Positions 44,701-54,241 are shown, numbered from the stretch's first letter. The stretch: 64,000 bases of DNA from Hoeflea_A sp039025395 (GCA_039025395.1 JBCCOK010000027.1:1-64000), one strand, 5' to 3'. Program-made: numbers and translations. The notes: generated from the letters alone by a model not told the origin.

Positions 44701-45513
44701 TCAGTTCCCTTCAAAAACAGGCTTCTGCTTTGCCACGAAGGCCTCGTAGGCGCGCCCGAAATCCTTCGTCTGCATGCAGATCGCCTGCGCCTGAGCCTCC
44801 GACTCGATCGCTTCGTCGAGGCCCATCGCCCACTCCTGCTTGAGCATGGTCTTGGTGATCATGTGACCGAAATTGGGACCGTCCGCGAGCTTCTTTGCGA
44901 AGGCTATCGCATCGTCTTCCAAGCTGTCTGGAGCAACAAGCCGATTGAAGAAACCCCAGCGTTCGCCCTCTTCACCGGACATGGACCGACCCGTATAAAG
45001 CAACTCATTGGCGCGGCCCTGACCGATGATGCGCGGCAGGATCGCACATGCACCCATATCGCAGGCGGCAAGTCCCACGCGTGTAAACAGGAACGCGGTC
45101 TTTGAGTCCGCCGTGCCGAACCGCATGTCCGATGACATTGCTACGATCGCGCCTGCACCGACGCAAACGCCGTCGACGGCGGCGATAATCGGCTTGCCGC
45201 AACCGATCATGGCTTTCACGAGATCGCCGGTCATGCGGGTAAATTCCAGCAGGCCCTTCATGTCCCGGTCGAGGAGCGGCCCGATAATATCGTGGACGTC
45301 TCCGCCGGAGCAGAAATTGCCGCCGTTCGACGCGAAAACGACGGCATCGACATCGTCAGCATAGACCATATCGCGAAAGGTATCGCGTAACTCGGCATAG
45401 CTCTCGAAAGTCAGCGGGTTCTTGCGTTCGGGCCGGTCGAGCTTGATGACCGCAACCGTGCCTTCCATGCGCCAGATGAAGTGCTCGGGATTGAGTTTTG
45501 CCATCGCGCTCAT
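44701..45513 (-). CDS. Enoyl-CoA hydratase/isomerase-family protein
   Basis: 270-residue crotonase-fold protein. The oxyanion-hole region FASNGGNFCSGGDVHDI (about 60-76) and IAAVDGVCVGAGAIVAM (about 106-122) are conserved. It hydrates or otherwise converts an unsaturated CoA ester. The start at 45513 overlaps the MarR stop (ATGA). Related proteins sit in anthraniloyl-CoA clusters. Confidence 0.9.
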   Translation of the reverse strand: MSAMAKLNPEHFIWRMEGTVAVIKLDRPERKNPLTFESYAELRDTFRDMVYADDVDAVVFASNGGNFCSGGDVHDIIGPLLDRDMKGLLEFTRMTGDLVKAMIGCGKPIIAAVDGVCVGAGAIVAMSSDMRFGTADSKTAFLFTRVGLAACDMGACAILPRIIGQGRANELLYTGRSMSGEEGERWGFFNRLVAPDSLEDDAIAFAKKLADGPNFGHMITKTMLKQEWAMGLDEAIESEAQAQAICMQTKDFGRAYEAFVAKQKPVFEGN

Positions 45514-45983
45514 TCTGCCGTCGCCTCCTTGATCTGTGTGTTGTCGAGAAGATCGAACAGGACATCCGCATCATCGTCGCTCAAATCATCAAGCATCGAC
45601 GCCACCCATCCTTCATGAACCTTTGCCATATGGGCAAACTCCTCACGTCCCCTTTCAGTCAGGCGCACCACCATCGCCCGCCGATCGCCACTAACCGGAA
45701 CGCGCACCACCAGTCCGTCGCCAACCAGACGTTCGACGATACCCGTCACATTGCCGTTTGAAACCATCAGAACGGTCGATAGCGCACTCATCTTCATGCC
45801 TTCGCGCTCGCGGTACAGTGCTGCAAGCACATCAAAGCGCGGCAGCGTCGTGCCAAACTCGACCCGCAGCCGCTCCCGGATCTCCGCTTCCATCTGGCGC
45901 GATATCTTGAGCAGTCGAAGCCAAATGCGCAGTCGTTGCTTGTTGCGATCGCGTACAGGCACGGATTTTTCGGCAACGTTCAT
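45510..45983 (-). CDS. MarR-family regulator
   Basis: 157-residue winged-helix repressor (MSALSTVLMVSNGNVTGIVERLVGDGLV, about 75-102, and GDRRAMVVRLTERGRE wing). GGAGGAGAAAT precedes the ATG at 45983; the frame running on to 46436 is inside the SDR gene. MarR regulators in such clusters usually respond to the aromatic acid or its CoA ester. A candidate operator is the palindrome at 46764-46777. Confidence 0.9.
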   Translation of the reverse strand: MNVAEKSVPVRDRNKQRLRIWLRLLKISRQMEAEIRERLRVEFGTTLPRFDVLAALYREREGMKMSALSTVLMVSNGNVTGIVERLVGDGLVVRVPVSGDRRAMVVRLTERGREEFAHMAKVHEGWVASMLDDLSDDDADVLFDLLDNTQIKEATAE

Positions 45984-46741
45984 ATTTCTCCTCCCGAGAC
46001 GGATAGCGCCTGGCCGGTAATTGACGCAGAATTCGGACCGCAAAGCCAAAGCACCATCTGCGCCACCTCTTCGGGCTGGACGAACTGTCCCGTCGGATTT
46101 TGCCGCAACAGCGTGTCGGCTGCTTCCTCGCGGCTCATCCCCGTTTTGTCGGTAATATTCTGGAGAGTCTGATCCAGCATTGGCGTTTCCGTGTAACCTG
46201 GGCAGATGGCATTGACGGTGATCCCCTTCTTTGCAACCTCCATCGCTACTGATTTCGTGAGACCAACGAGCCCATGCTTTGCGGCACAATAGGCAGCGAT
46301 ATAGGGGTACCCCTTCAAGCCGGCAACGGAGGCAATCGTGATGATACGGCCCCATCCCCTGCCGGCCATGGATGCGAGACCGGATTGCATTGTGAGAAAC
46401 GCACCCGTCAGGTTCACGTCGATTGTCTTTTGCCACGCCATGAGCGCTTCCTTGTGGAACGGCACTGATTCAGCCGCGCCTGCGTTGGCAACCACGATAT
46501 CGACGCCGCCATTGGCATGGCCCGCTTCCGAAAACAGCCTCTTTACACTGTCCGGATCAGTCACGTCGCACTGGAAAGCCGAGATCCGGTCCGAACTTCC
46601 GGCCGTCTCGTCTAACACGTCTTGCCGCCGGCCTGAGATCGTGACTGTCGCGCCGGCTTGAGCGAGTGCCGTTGCGATAGATGCGCCTACTCCCGATCCA
46701 CCGCCTGTCACCACCGCATGTTTTCCTGAGAGTTCGGACAT
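45980..46741 (-). CDS. SDR-family dehydrogenase
   Basis: 253-residue classical short-chain dehydrogenase: TGGGSGVG nucleotide motif (about 11-18), NAGAAES, catalytic Ser in TIASVAG and YCAAK (Tyr-x3-Lys), PGYTETPML. Probably a 3-hydroxyacyl-CoA dehydrogenase of this pathway. GAGGTGCAGCAA precedes the ATG at 46741. First gene of the six-gene operon. It shows 3-hydroxybutyrate-dehydrogenase-like features, so substrate is open. Confidence 0.88.
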   Translation of the reverse strand: MSELSGKHAVVTGGGSGVGASIATALAQAGATVTISGRRQDVLDETAGSSDRISAFQCDVTDPDSVKRLFSEAGHANGGVDIVVANAGAAESVPFHKEALMAWQKTIDVNLTGAFLTMQSGLASMAGRGWGRIITIASVAGLKGYPYIAAYCAAKHGLVGLTKSVAMEVAKKGITVNAICPGYTETPMLDQTLQNITDKTGMSREEAADTLLRQNPTGQFVQPEEVAQMVLWLCGPNSASITGQALSVSGGEI

Positions 46742-46763
46742 TTGCTGCACCTCTCGCAGTGGC

Positions 46764-46777
46764 CGCGTTTAAACGCG
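46764..46777. promoter_or_regulatory. 14-bp perfect palindrome CGCGTTTAAACGCG
   Basis: Centred about 30 bases upstream of the SDR start, in the leader or promoter of the MarR-containing operon. A MarR dimer site is the likeliest reading. The AT-rich stretch 46800-46830 could be the promoter. Confidence 0.5.
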
Positions 46778-46859
46778 TGGGACCGTGCCACCCTTTGGAA
46801 TATGTTTCAAGCTTAAAAATTTTAGGTGTCTGTATATGTACAGCTCATGCCGGATCGGG

Positions 46860-47999
46860 CTACTGCCTCATGCGCTCGGGAGCAACCGACGCAATCTCGA
46901 AACCCCGTTCTCCCAGCCCGGACGGCAGCGGCGCGCCACGCACGAGACTTGCGGCAAACTGCGAAAGACCCGGCGAAGACTGTATGCCGTAACCGCCCTG
47001 CCCGGCCAACCAGAAAAACCCTTCCACATCCGGGTCGAACCCGCAAACCGGGGCGTGGTCGCTGACAAAGCTGCGCAACCCGGCCCAGGAATTCTCGATC
47101 CGGCGAACATTGAGCTTGTAAGCCTGGTGGATGCGCTCGATGCAAATGGCGATGTCGATTTCCTCCGGTTGCGCGTCGCAGGGCGCCGAAGGGGTTTCGT
47201 CCGCCGGTGAAATGAGCAGCCGGCCGGCGTCGGGTTTGAGGTAGAACTCTTCATCGACATCGACGGTCCCTGGCCAAGGGTCCGGGTTTACCCCTTCTGG
47301 CGCCGGAACGATCAACGCGGTTCGCCGCTTTGGGACAAGGCCGACCTTCTTTGCGCCCGCAATGACTGCAAATTCATCTGCCCATGCACCTGCGGCATTG
47401 ATCAAAACGGGGGCTGAAAAGTCACCGGCCTTGGTCGAAACGCGCCAGTGGCCGGCCTTGCGCTCGGCCGCAACCACCTCCGCATTGGTGAAGACTTCAC
47501 CATCGCGACTTCGCAATCCCCTCAGATAGCCCTGATGCAGGGAGTTCACATCAATACCGCGGGCGCTTTCCTCGAACAGTCCACCGGCAACGTAACCATC
47601 GCGCAGGAGCGGCATCAGCTCTTGGATGTCATCTGCTTCGACCGGGCGTACACCCGGCTTGTCACCTATCGACTTTTCGAGCGCCGCGAGACTCTCAAGC
47701 TGGTCATCCCTGGCGATGTAGATCACGCCGCGCGGCGTCAACAGCGGATCGTTTCCGAAAACATCTGGCGGGTCTTCAAAAAAGGCACGCCCCTGGCTCG
47801 TGAGTGCGCGGATCGGAGCCGGCCCATAGATTTCCGAATACACTGCCGCCGAGCGCCCGGTTGTGTGGTAACCCGGATGGTCCTCCATTTCGAGCACGGC
47901 CACTTTGGCGTCTGCGGCAAGCTCATAAGCCACGGACGCGCCAGCGATACCGGCCCCGACAATCAAAATGTCGTAATGACGCTGCAGTGCATCACTCAC
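46860..47999 (-). CDS. FAD-dependent D-amino-acid dehydrogenase, DauA-like
   Basis: 379-residue DAO-fold flavoprotein. GAGIAGAS (15-22) binds FAD. The pattern through the protein (PGYHTTGRSAA, RALTSQGRAFFEDPP, NDPLLTPRG, FYLKPDAGRLL, WAGLRSF, GFFWLAGQGGYGIQ) closely follows Pseudomonas D-arginine dehydrogenase DauA. It deaminates a D-amino acid to a 2-oxoacid, passing electrons to the respiratory chain. The start is GTG at 47999 with AGGAGG upstream. Single-gene unit at the edge of the taurine-type cluster; whether it belongs to it is unclear. Confidence 0.85.
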   Translation of the reverse strand: MSDALQRHYDILIVGAGIAGASVAYELAADAKVAVLEMEDHPGYHTTGRSAAVYSEIYGPAPIRALTSQGRAFFEDPPDVFGNDPLLTPRGVIYIARDDQLESLAALEKSIGDKPGVRPVEADDIQELMPLLRDGYVAGGLFEESARGIDVNSLHQGYLRGLRSRDGEVFTNAEVVAAERKAGHWRVSTKAGDFSAPVLINAAGAWADEFAVIAGAKKVGLVPKRRTALIVPAPEGVNPDPWPGTVDVDEEFYLKPDAGRLLISPADETPSAPCDAQPEEIDIAICIERIHQAYKLNVRRIENSWAGLRSFVSDHAPVCGFDPDVEGFFWLAGQGGYGIQSSPGLSQFAASLVRGAPLPSGLGERGFEIASVAPERMRQ

Positions 48000-48033
48000 G
48001 CCCGGCCCTCCTGTGTTCCTGTGTCATGGCAAC

Positions 48034-48047
48034 TCGTATTTATACGA
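48034..48047. promoter_or_regulatory. Small palindrome upstream of the DauA-like gene
   Basis: TCGTAT-TT-ATACGA, 35 bases before the GTG start. Possibly an operator; no matching copy elsewhere was noticed. Confidence 0.25.
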
Positions 48048-48111
48048 AAGATGCCGAAAGAGAAGCAATCCTGCCAGACTGGCAATAACGCCCGTCCCCT
48101 TCCAACGAATG

Positions 48112-50583
48112 CTAAAGCTTTATGCGGCTGTTTTCGGGATCGTAAAGCGGTTTTAGGCTGGCATCAGCATCAAATCGAGTACCAGCGACTTCGATTTCGA
48201 AGGCGGACGCCAACATGTCGCTGGCCGTCTCGCCATCGCGGACCGGAACATAGCCAAGGCCGATGGCCGCACCCAGATGGTGGCCGTAATTCCCCGATGT
48301 CAGATAGCCAACGATTGCGCCGTCGCGCACGATCGGCTCCGCGTGATAGAGAAGTGGCTCGGGGTCCCGAAGCTTGAACTGCACGAGGCGTCTTGTAAGA
48401 CCCTGTGCACGGCGTTCAAGCACGGCTTCGCGGCCGATGAACGGGCCGAATTTGCTCTCTGGCTTGTCCCTCTTGACCGCAAAACCAAGACCCGCCTCAA
48501 GCACGTGATCCTCGTCTGCAATGTCGTGGCCGAAATGCCGGTAGGCTTTCTCCATGCGGCAACTGTCGAGCACGTGCATGCCCGCAAGCCTTAGTCCAAG
48601 ACTTTCGCCTACTTCCATGACGGTATCGAATACGTGACGCGCCATTTCGGAGGAGACGTAAAGCTCCCATCCCAGTTCGCCGACATAGGTGATGCGGTGG
48701 GCGCGGACGGTCGCCATACCAAGCTCGATCGTTTGCGCCGTTCCAAAGGCAAACGCTTCATTGGCCATATCTGCAGACGTCACTTTTTCGAGGATATTGC
48801 GCGCCTGGGGGCCCATGATCCCGAGAACGGCTTCGGATGCCGTGACATCGACCGCAATGCAACGCGCCTCGTCTGGAATATTGCGCTTCAGCCACGTGAA
48901 ATCGCGATTGGCGACCGCCGCACCGGTGATCACGAGAAAGCGATCCTTCGACAGCCGCGTGACCGTCAGGTCTGCCTCGATGCCGCCGCGGGCGTTCAGC
49001 CATTGCGTATAGACGATGCGGCCGGGCGCAACATCGATATCGTTTCCGCAAATGCGCTGCAATACGTCCATCGCGTCCGGCCCCTCCACATGGAATTTCC
49101 CGAACGCCGAAAGGTCGAACGCTCCGGCGGTCTCACGGACGGCCCGATGCTCGCCGGCAGCATAGTCGAACCAGTTCTGACGTTTCCAGCTGTATTCGTA
49201 TTCTGGCTTGACGCCCCTCTCCAGGTCTTCAGCGGGAACGAACCAGTGCGGGCGTTCCCAACCGGCCGTTTCGCCGAAACAGGCACCGCGTTCAGCCATT
49301 TTCTCGTGGAACGGCGTGTGGCGCACGTCGCGCGCTGATGCATATTGTCGATAGGGAAAGTGATCGGCATAGAGCAGCCCAAGCGTTTCCGTAACCCGCT
49401 TTTGCAAGTAGATCCGGTTGCCCTGGAACGGTTCCATGCGCCGGATATCGACGTCCCAAAGGTCGAAGGGTGGCGAACCTTCGACAATCCATTCTGAAAG
49501 CGCCTTTCCTGCGCCGCCAGCCGATTGGATGCCGACGGAGTTGAACCCGGCGGCGACGAAAAAGTTCTCCACCTCCGGTGAAGGGCCCAGCAGATAGCGG
49601 TCGTCCGGCGTAAAGCTCTCAGGCCCGTTGAAGAAGGTATGTATGCCGGCGCTTTCAAGCAGCGGCATCCGTTTGACCGCATTTTCAAGAATCGGCTGGA
49701 AATGATCGAAATCCTCCGGCAATTCATCAAAGCAGAAGTCTTCCGGGATCCCGTCAATACCCCAGGGTTTCGCCTCCGGCTCAAATGCGCCGAGGAGAAT
49801 CTTTCCGGCATCCTCTTTGTAGTAGGCGCACTCGTCAGGAACGCGCAGGACGGGCAGATTGCCAGGCAGGCCTGATACCGCTTCGGTCAGGATGTAGAAA
49901 TGCTCGCAGGCATGCAACGGCACGTTGACGCCTGCCATCCGGCCAACCTCGTGGCCCCACATGCCGGCGCAGTTGACGACCACGTCTGCCGTGATCTCGC
50001 CACGGTCCGTGCGCGCGCCCGTGACGCGGCCATCGTTTACATGGATCGCCTCGACGCGCGTGTTTTCGAACACTTTTACGCCTTTCCGACGTGCGCCGCG
50101 GGCCAGCGCCATGGCGATATTGGCCGGGTCACCCTGTCCGTCGAGCGGGATGTGCAGTCCGCCGACCACGTCTTCGGTGTTGAGGTAGGGATACACTTCC
50201 TCGCAATCCTGTGCGGATATCACATGCACCTCGACCCCGTGTGTCTTGGCCATCGAGGCGTTGCGCAGGAATTCTTCCATTCGATGTTCGCTGAGCGCCA
50301 CGGCAAGAGAGCCATTCCTCTTGAAACCGGTGGAAACACCGGTTTCGGCCTCCAGGCTGCCATAGAGCTCCTGGCTGTATTTGGCGAGCTTGGTCATGTT
50401 CATCGTGGCGCGAAGCTGTGCAATCAGGCCGGCCGCATGCCATGTCGTGCCGGATGTCAATTGCTTGCGTTCGACGAGCACGACATCCGTCCAGCCCAGA
50501 TGCGCGAGGTGATAGGCAACCGAACAGCCGACTACGCCGCCGCCGATGATCAGAACACGTGTGTGGGTGGGTAACTCGGCCAT
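48112..50583 (-). CDS. GcvT-fused FAD oxidoreductase, dimethylglycine/sarcosine dehydrogenase-like (copy 1)
   Basis: 823 residues. N-terminal DAO domain (about 1-380) with GGGVVGCSVAYHL, and TTWHAAGL containing the His that covalently carries FAD in dimethylglycine dehydrogenase. An FAO linker (about 385-440), then GcvT folate-binding domains (about 440-815), which capture the released one-carbon unit as methylene-tetrahydrofolate. AGGAGAATGTC precedes the ATG. It oxidises an N-methyl group. A shared 27-bp operator lies between it and the MocR gene, and Xsc and TauABC are near, so N-methyltaurine-type substrates are proposed in place of dimethylglycine. Confidence 0.87.
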   Translation of the reverse strand: MAELPTHTRVLIIGGGVVGCSVAYHLAHLGWTDVVLVERKQLTSGTTWHAAGLIAQLRATMNMTKLAKYSQELYGSLEAETGVSTGFKRNGSLAVALSEHRMEEFLRNASMAKTHGVEVHVISAQDCEEVYPYLNTEDVVGGLHIPLDGQGDPANIAMALARGARRKGVKVFENTRVEAIHVNDGRVTGARTDRGEITADVVVNCAGMWGHEVGRMAGVNVPLHACEHFYILTEAVSGLPGNLPVLRVPDECAYYKEDAGKILLGAFEPEAKPWGIDGIPEDFCFDELPEDFDHFQPILENAVKRMPLLESAGIHTFFNGPESFTPDDRYLLGPSPEVENFFVAAGFNSVGIQSAGGAGKALSEWIVEGSPPFDLWDVDIRRMEPFQGNRIYLQKRVTETLGLLYADHFPYRQYASARDVRHTPFHEKMAERGACFGETAGWERPHWFVPAEDLERGVKPEYEYSWKRQNWFDYAAGEHRAVRETAGAFDLSAFGKFHVEGPDAMDVLQRICGNDIDVAPGRIVYTQWLNARGGIEADLTVTRLSKDRFLVITGAAVANRDFTWLKRNIPDEARCIAVDVTASEAVLGIMGPQARNILEKVTSADMANEAFAFGTAQTIELGMATVRAHRITYVGELGWELYVSSEMARHVFDTVMEVGESLGLRLAGMHVLDSCRMEKAYRHFGHDIADEDHVLEAGLGFAVKRDKPESKFGPFIGREAVLERRAQGLTRRLVQFKLRDPEPLLYHAEPIVRDGAIVGYLTSGNYGHHLGAAIGLGYVPVRDGETASDMLASAFEIEVAGTRFDADASLKPLYDPENSRIKL

Positions 50584-50618
50584 GACATTCTCCTGCTTGC
50601 TGCGCGGCAAACAAAGCC

Positions 50619-50645
50619 CGTGAAAATCTGGTCAATATTTTCACG
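50619..50645. promoter_or_regulatory. 27-bp palindromic operator, site 1
   Basis: CGTGAAA-N13-TTTCACG, with arms perfect over nine bases (CGTGAAAAT / ATTTTCACG). It lies 36 bases upstream of copy 1 of the dehydrogenase and in the shared region with the divergent MocR gene. The same element recurs at 55938-55964 and 62332-62358 with identical spacing. Confidence 0.8.
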
Positions 50646-50762
50646 AAACGAATTATAGGTCCAGCCCGTTTTGCTGCGCGCAAAACGTGAATTTCGGTGC
50701 CATCACGCGCTTTTTTCGCGTCGGGCCTTGAACCAAGGCATGGTTTTGGCCTCATAATAGGG

Positions 50763-50782
50763 CCAGTTAATGATCCAACTGG
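50763..50782. promoter_or_regulatory. CCAGTT/AACTGG inverted repeat at the MocR gene start
   Basis: CCAGTT (50763-50768) and AACTGG (50777-50782) flank and include the start codon of the MocR gene. The same CCAGTT/AACTGG arms surround site 2 upstream of tauA. GTCCAG at 50659-50664 (CTGGAC on the minus strand) is also near. CTGGAC-like half sites are reported for TauR, so this may be autoregulation. Confidence 0.4.
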
Positions 50783-52287
50783 AACCATTGCCGGAAATGC
50801 GAAATTCTCTCTTCCACGTCGAACGTATGGAGATGACCACGCTCCAGACCCAGATCAGGGAAATGCTGGTCTCCGCCATGCTGTCCGGACAATTGCCGGT
50901 CGGCGCGCCGATCCCGTCCACGCGCGCAATGGCAAAGCGGCTGAAAGTATCGCGCAACACGGTCATGCTGGCCTATCAGGCGCTTGCATCCGACGGATAC
51001 CTCGTCGCGCGCGAGCGGTCCGGCTTCTACGTCTCGCCTGAGATTCACGATGGCACCATGAGCGGCATTTCAGCATCGCAACCGGCCCCGGCAGATGAAC
51101 CGGGACCCGATTGGGATGGCCGTTTTCGCGTCCAGCCCAGCGAGCAGTCGAATATCGAAAAGCCGTCCAACTGGAACGACTATCCCTATCCATTCGTCTA
51201 CGGGCAAGCCGATGCGGCTCTGTTTCCGATCGCCGCGTGGCGCGATTGCATGCGCCAATCCATGGGCCGCAAATGGCTCGATGCGTGGACGAACGATCAT
51301 TTTGCCGAAGATGACCGAATGCTCGTCGAACAAATTCGCCAACGCATCCTGACGCGACGCGGAATTTTGGCCAATCCGGACGAAATCCTGCTGACGCTTG
51401 GCGCACAAAACGCGCTTTACATACTCGCCAGCCTGCTGGTCAAGCAAGGCACCACGGTGGCAATCGAAAACCCGGGCTATCCGGATATGCGGAATATTTT
51501 CGGACTGCGCAAGGGCGACATCCGCCATGTTCCGGTTGATTCAGAGGGCATCGTGATCGGCCCGGAATTGGAAGGGTCGGAACTTGTCTTCGTCACGCCA
51601 AGCCACCAATACCCAACCAACGCCACGATGAGCCTGAAACGGCGAAAGGCACTGCTGGATTGGGCAACACAGAACAACTGTTTGATCATCGAGGACGACT
51701 ACGAGTTCGAGACCAATTATGAAGGCGAAGCCACGCCTGCGCTGAAATCGCTCGACCATGCCCGGCGTGTGCTCTATGTCGGCAGCCTTTCGAAATCGCT
51801 GATGCCGGGCCTTCGCATGGGATTCATGGTCGCTCCAGCGCCTTTGATCCGGGAGGCACGGGCACTTCGCCGCCTGATGCTACGGCATCCCCCGGGCAAC
51901 AATCAGGGCGTCGTTGCGCTGTTTCTGGCGCTCGGCCACCATGACACGCTGATCGGCCGGCTGCACCGCAGCTATCGCGAACGTTGGATCACGATGGGCA
52001 AGGCCCTTGGGAAACATTTCCCCGGTTGGGCCGATGCGCCGGGTTTCGGCGGCACGTCCTATTGGGTCAAGGGCCCGGACTGGCTTGATTGCCGCGTCCT
52101 TGCAGAACGCGCGCTCGAAGAGGGTATCGTTATCGAGCCGGGCGATATTTATTTCGCCGATCCCGGAGAGCACCGCAACTATTTTCGCCTGGGCTTCTCT
52201 TCCATTGCAGAAGAGCGGATCGAGCCGGGCATCGAACGTCTGGCCGGCATCGTCCAAACGATGGAGACCGAAGGGAGCAAGCTTTGA
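50770..52287 (+). CDS. MocR-type (GntR + aminotransferase fold) regulator, TauR-like
   Basis: 505 residues. GntR winged helix (about 22-95, with STRAMAKRLKVSRNTVMLAYQ) and an aminotransferase-fold effector domain (about 125-490) with the PLP-binding Lys in GSLSKSLMPGLR. MocR proteins respond to amines via PLP. Adjacency to Xsc and the presence of TauABC identify it as TauR-like, an activator of taurine genes in alphaproteobacteria. There is no clear ribosome site at 50770, and downstream ATGs at 50797 or 50833 are possible. Confidence 0.85.
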   Translation: MIQLEPLPEMRNSLFHVERMEMTTLQTQIREMLVSAMLSGQLPVGAPIPSTRAMAKRLKVSRNTVMLAYQALASDGYLVARERSGFYVSPEIHDGTMSGISASQPAPADEPGPDWDGRFRVQPSEQSNIEKPSNWNDYPYPFVYGQADAALFPIAAWRDCMRQSMGRKWLDAWTNDHFAEDDRMLVEQIRQRILTRRGILANPDEILLTLGAQNALYILASLLVKQGTTVAIENPGYPDMRNIFGLRKGDIRHVPVDSEGIVIGPELEGSELVFVTPSHQYPTNATMSLKRRKALLDWATQNNCLIIEDDYEFETNYEGEATPALKSLDHARRVLYVGSLSKSLMPGLRMGFMVAPAPLIREARALRRLMLRHPPGNNQGVVALFLALGHHDTLIGRLHRSYRERWITMGKALGKHFPGWADAPGFGGTSYWVKGPDWLDCRVLAERALEEGIVIEPGDIYFADPGEHRNYFRLGFSSIAEERIEPGIERLAGIVQTMETEGSKL

Positions 52288-52455
52288 CGATACCGCCTGC
52301 TTGGCGCCCGAGCGACTGGTTCAAACTATTGGCGTGATCTGGTTCTACGCCGTGGTGCCAGTAAGATCATATCAGGCAGCACAGGCAAATCCATGATCGG
52401 ATCCCCGGCTGAATACAACATGCCCCGTGCCTGCGATTGAAAGGAACCTGCCGCG

Positions 52456-54231
52456 ATGAAGATGACAACCGAGGAAGCATTCGTAAAAGTTCTGCAGATG
52501 CACGGCATTGAGCACGCGTTCGGCATTATCGGCTCTGCGATGATGCCGATATCCGATCTCTTCCGGAAGGCCGGAATCACTTTCTGGGACTGCGCGCACG
52601 AATCGAATGCAGGCATCATCTGCGACGGCTACACCCGCGCAACCGGCAAGATTGCCATGGCAGTCGCCCAAAACGGCCCAGGCATCACCAACTTCGTCAC
52701 GCCCATCAAGACCGCCTACTGGAACCATACGCCGATGCTCGTCGTGACGCCGCAGGCGGCCAACAAGACCATCGGACAGGGCGGCTTCCAGGAAGTCGAG
52801 CAGATGGCTCTCTTCCGTGACATGGTCTGCTACCAGGAAGAAGTCCGCGATCCGTCGCGCATGGCCGAAGTCCTCAACCGGGTGATCGAAAAAGCGCTTC
52901 GCGGCTCTGCTCCTGCACAAATCAACATTCCGCGCGACTACTGGACACAGGTCGTCGACATCGAACTGCCGCAGATTGTCCGCCTGGAGCGGCCCTCTGG
53001 CGGCGCCGACGCGATCGAAAAAGCCGCACAACTGCTTTCCAACGCCAGTTTCCCGGTCATCCTTTCCGGTGCCGGCGTGGTTATCGGCGGTGCAATTGCC
53101 GAATGCGCCGCTCTGGCCGAACGACTGGATGCGCCGGTCACCAGCGGCTACCAGCACAATGACAGCTTTCCTGGAAGCCACCCGCTGGCCTGCGGTCCGC
53201 TCGGCTATAATGGGTCGAAGGCGGCAATGGAATTGATCGCAAAAGCCGATGTGGTTCTTGCGCTCGGAACCCGCCTCAATCCGTTTTCCACACTTCCCGG
53301 CTACGGGATCGACTATTGGCCGGAAGACGCAAGCATCATCCAGGTCGACATCAATGCGGACCGGATTGGCCTGACCAAGAAAGTCTCCGTCGGCATATGC
53401 GGCGATGCCAAGCTGGTGGCCGAGCAACTTTTGCACAAGCTCGCGCCATCCGCCGGAGACAACGGCCGTGCCGAACGCAAGGCATTGATCCATCAGACAA
53501 AGTCCGCATGGCTGCAGACCCTTAGCTCAATGGATCACGAAGAAGACGATCCCGGAACGACATGGAACCGCGACGCCCGCAACGACCAGCCGAACCGGAT
53601 GTCGCCGCGTAAGGCCTGGCGGGCCATCCAGGCCGCATTGCCAAAAGAGGCAATCATTTCGTCCGACATCGGCAACAACTGTGCCATCGGCAACGCCTAT
53701 CCGACATTCGAGGAAGGCCGCAAATACCTCGCACCGGGTCTCTTTGGTCCCTGCGGCTACGGGTTTCCGGCGATCCTCGGCGCCAAGATAGGCTGCCCCG
53801 ACACGCCGGTCGTCGGTTTCGCAGGCGATGGCGCTTTCGGCATCTCCATGAACGAAATGACATCCTGCGGACGCGAAGAATGGCCGGCCGTCACCATGGT
53901 TATTTTCCGCAACTATCAATGGGGTGCCGAGAAGCGAAACACGACCCTGTGGTTCGACAACAATTTCATCGGCACGGAGCTTGATCCGCACCTCAGCTTC
54001 GCCAAGGTTGCGGAAGGCTGTGGGCTGCGCGGCGTCACCGCTTCCACACAGGAGGACCTGACGGCTGCCTTGCACGAGGCCATCGCAGCACAAGACAATG
54101 GCGTAACGACGTTCATAGAGGTGATCCTCAACCAGGAACTCGGCGAACCTTTCCGCCGCGATGCGATGAAAAAGCCGGTCGAGGTCGCAGGCATCAACCC
54201 GCAAGACATGCGCCCGCAGCAATCTCTGTGA
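52456..54231 (+). CDS. xsc: Sulfoacetaldehyde acetyltransferase Xsc
   Basis: 591-residue thiamine-diphosphate enzyme. It converts sulfoacetaldehyde and phosphate to acetyl phosphate and sulfite, the desulfonation step of taurine and related sulfonates. N-terminal PYR domain (HGIEHAFGIIGSAMMPISDLF, about 15-35; EGI/AHESNAG region), central domain, and C-terminal PP domain with GFAGDGAFGISMNEM (about 455-469). Length and motifs fit Xsc more closely than acetolactate synthase. AAAGGA lies ahead of the ATG. It follows the TauR-like gene by 168 bp on the same strand. No phosphotransacetylase, sulfite exporter, Tpa or TauXY is in the window. Confidence 0.94.
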   Translation: MKMTTEEAFVKVLQMHGIEHAFGIIGSAMMPISDLFRKAGITFWDCAHESNAGIICDGYTRATGKIAMAVAQNGPGITNFVTPIKTAYWNHTPMLVVTPQAANKTIGQGGFQEVEQMALFRDMVCYQEEVRDPSRMAEVLNRVIEKALRGSAPAQINIPRDYWTQVVDIELPQIVRLERPSGGADAIEKAAQLLSNASFPVILSGAGVVIGGAIAECAALAERLDAPVTSGYQHNDSFPGSHPLACGPLGYNGSKAAMELIAKADVVLALGTRLNPFSTLPGYGIDYWPEDASIIQVDINADRIGLTKKVSVGICGDAKLVAEQLLHKLAPSAGDNGRAERKALIHQTKSAWLQTLSSMDHEEDDPGTTWNRDARNDQPNRMSPRKAWRAIQAALPKEAIISSDIGNNCAIGNAYPTFEEGRKYLAPGLFGPCGYGFPAILGAKIGCPDTPVVGFAGDGAFGISMNEMTSCGREEWPAVTMVIFRNYQWGAEKRNTTLWFDNNFIGTELDPHLSFAKVAEGCGLRGVTASTQEDLTAALHEAIAAQDNGVTTFIEVILNQELGEPFRRDAMKKPVEVAGINPQDMRPQQSL

Positions 54232-54241
54232 CCTAGAGAAA

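Noticed and set aside
45984..46436. Extension of the MarR gene to 308 codons
   Set aside because: It runs within the SDR gene. The ATG at 45983 has an excellent ribosome site and the MarR domain begins there.
52372..53493. 373-codon minus-strand ORF opposite xsc
   Set aside because: Antisense to xsc; repetitive Arg/Gly/His composition, no domain.
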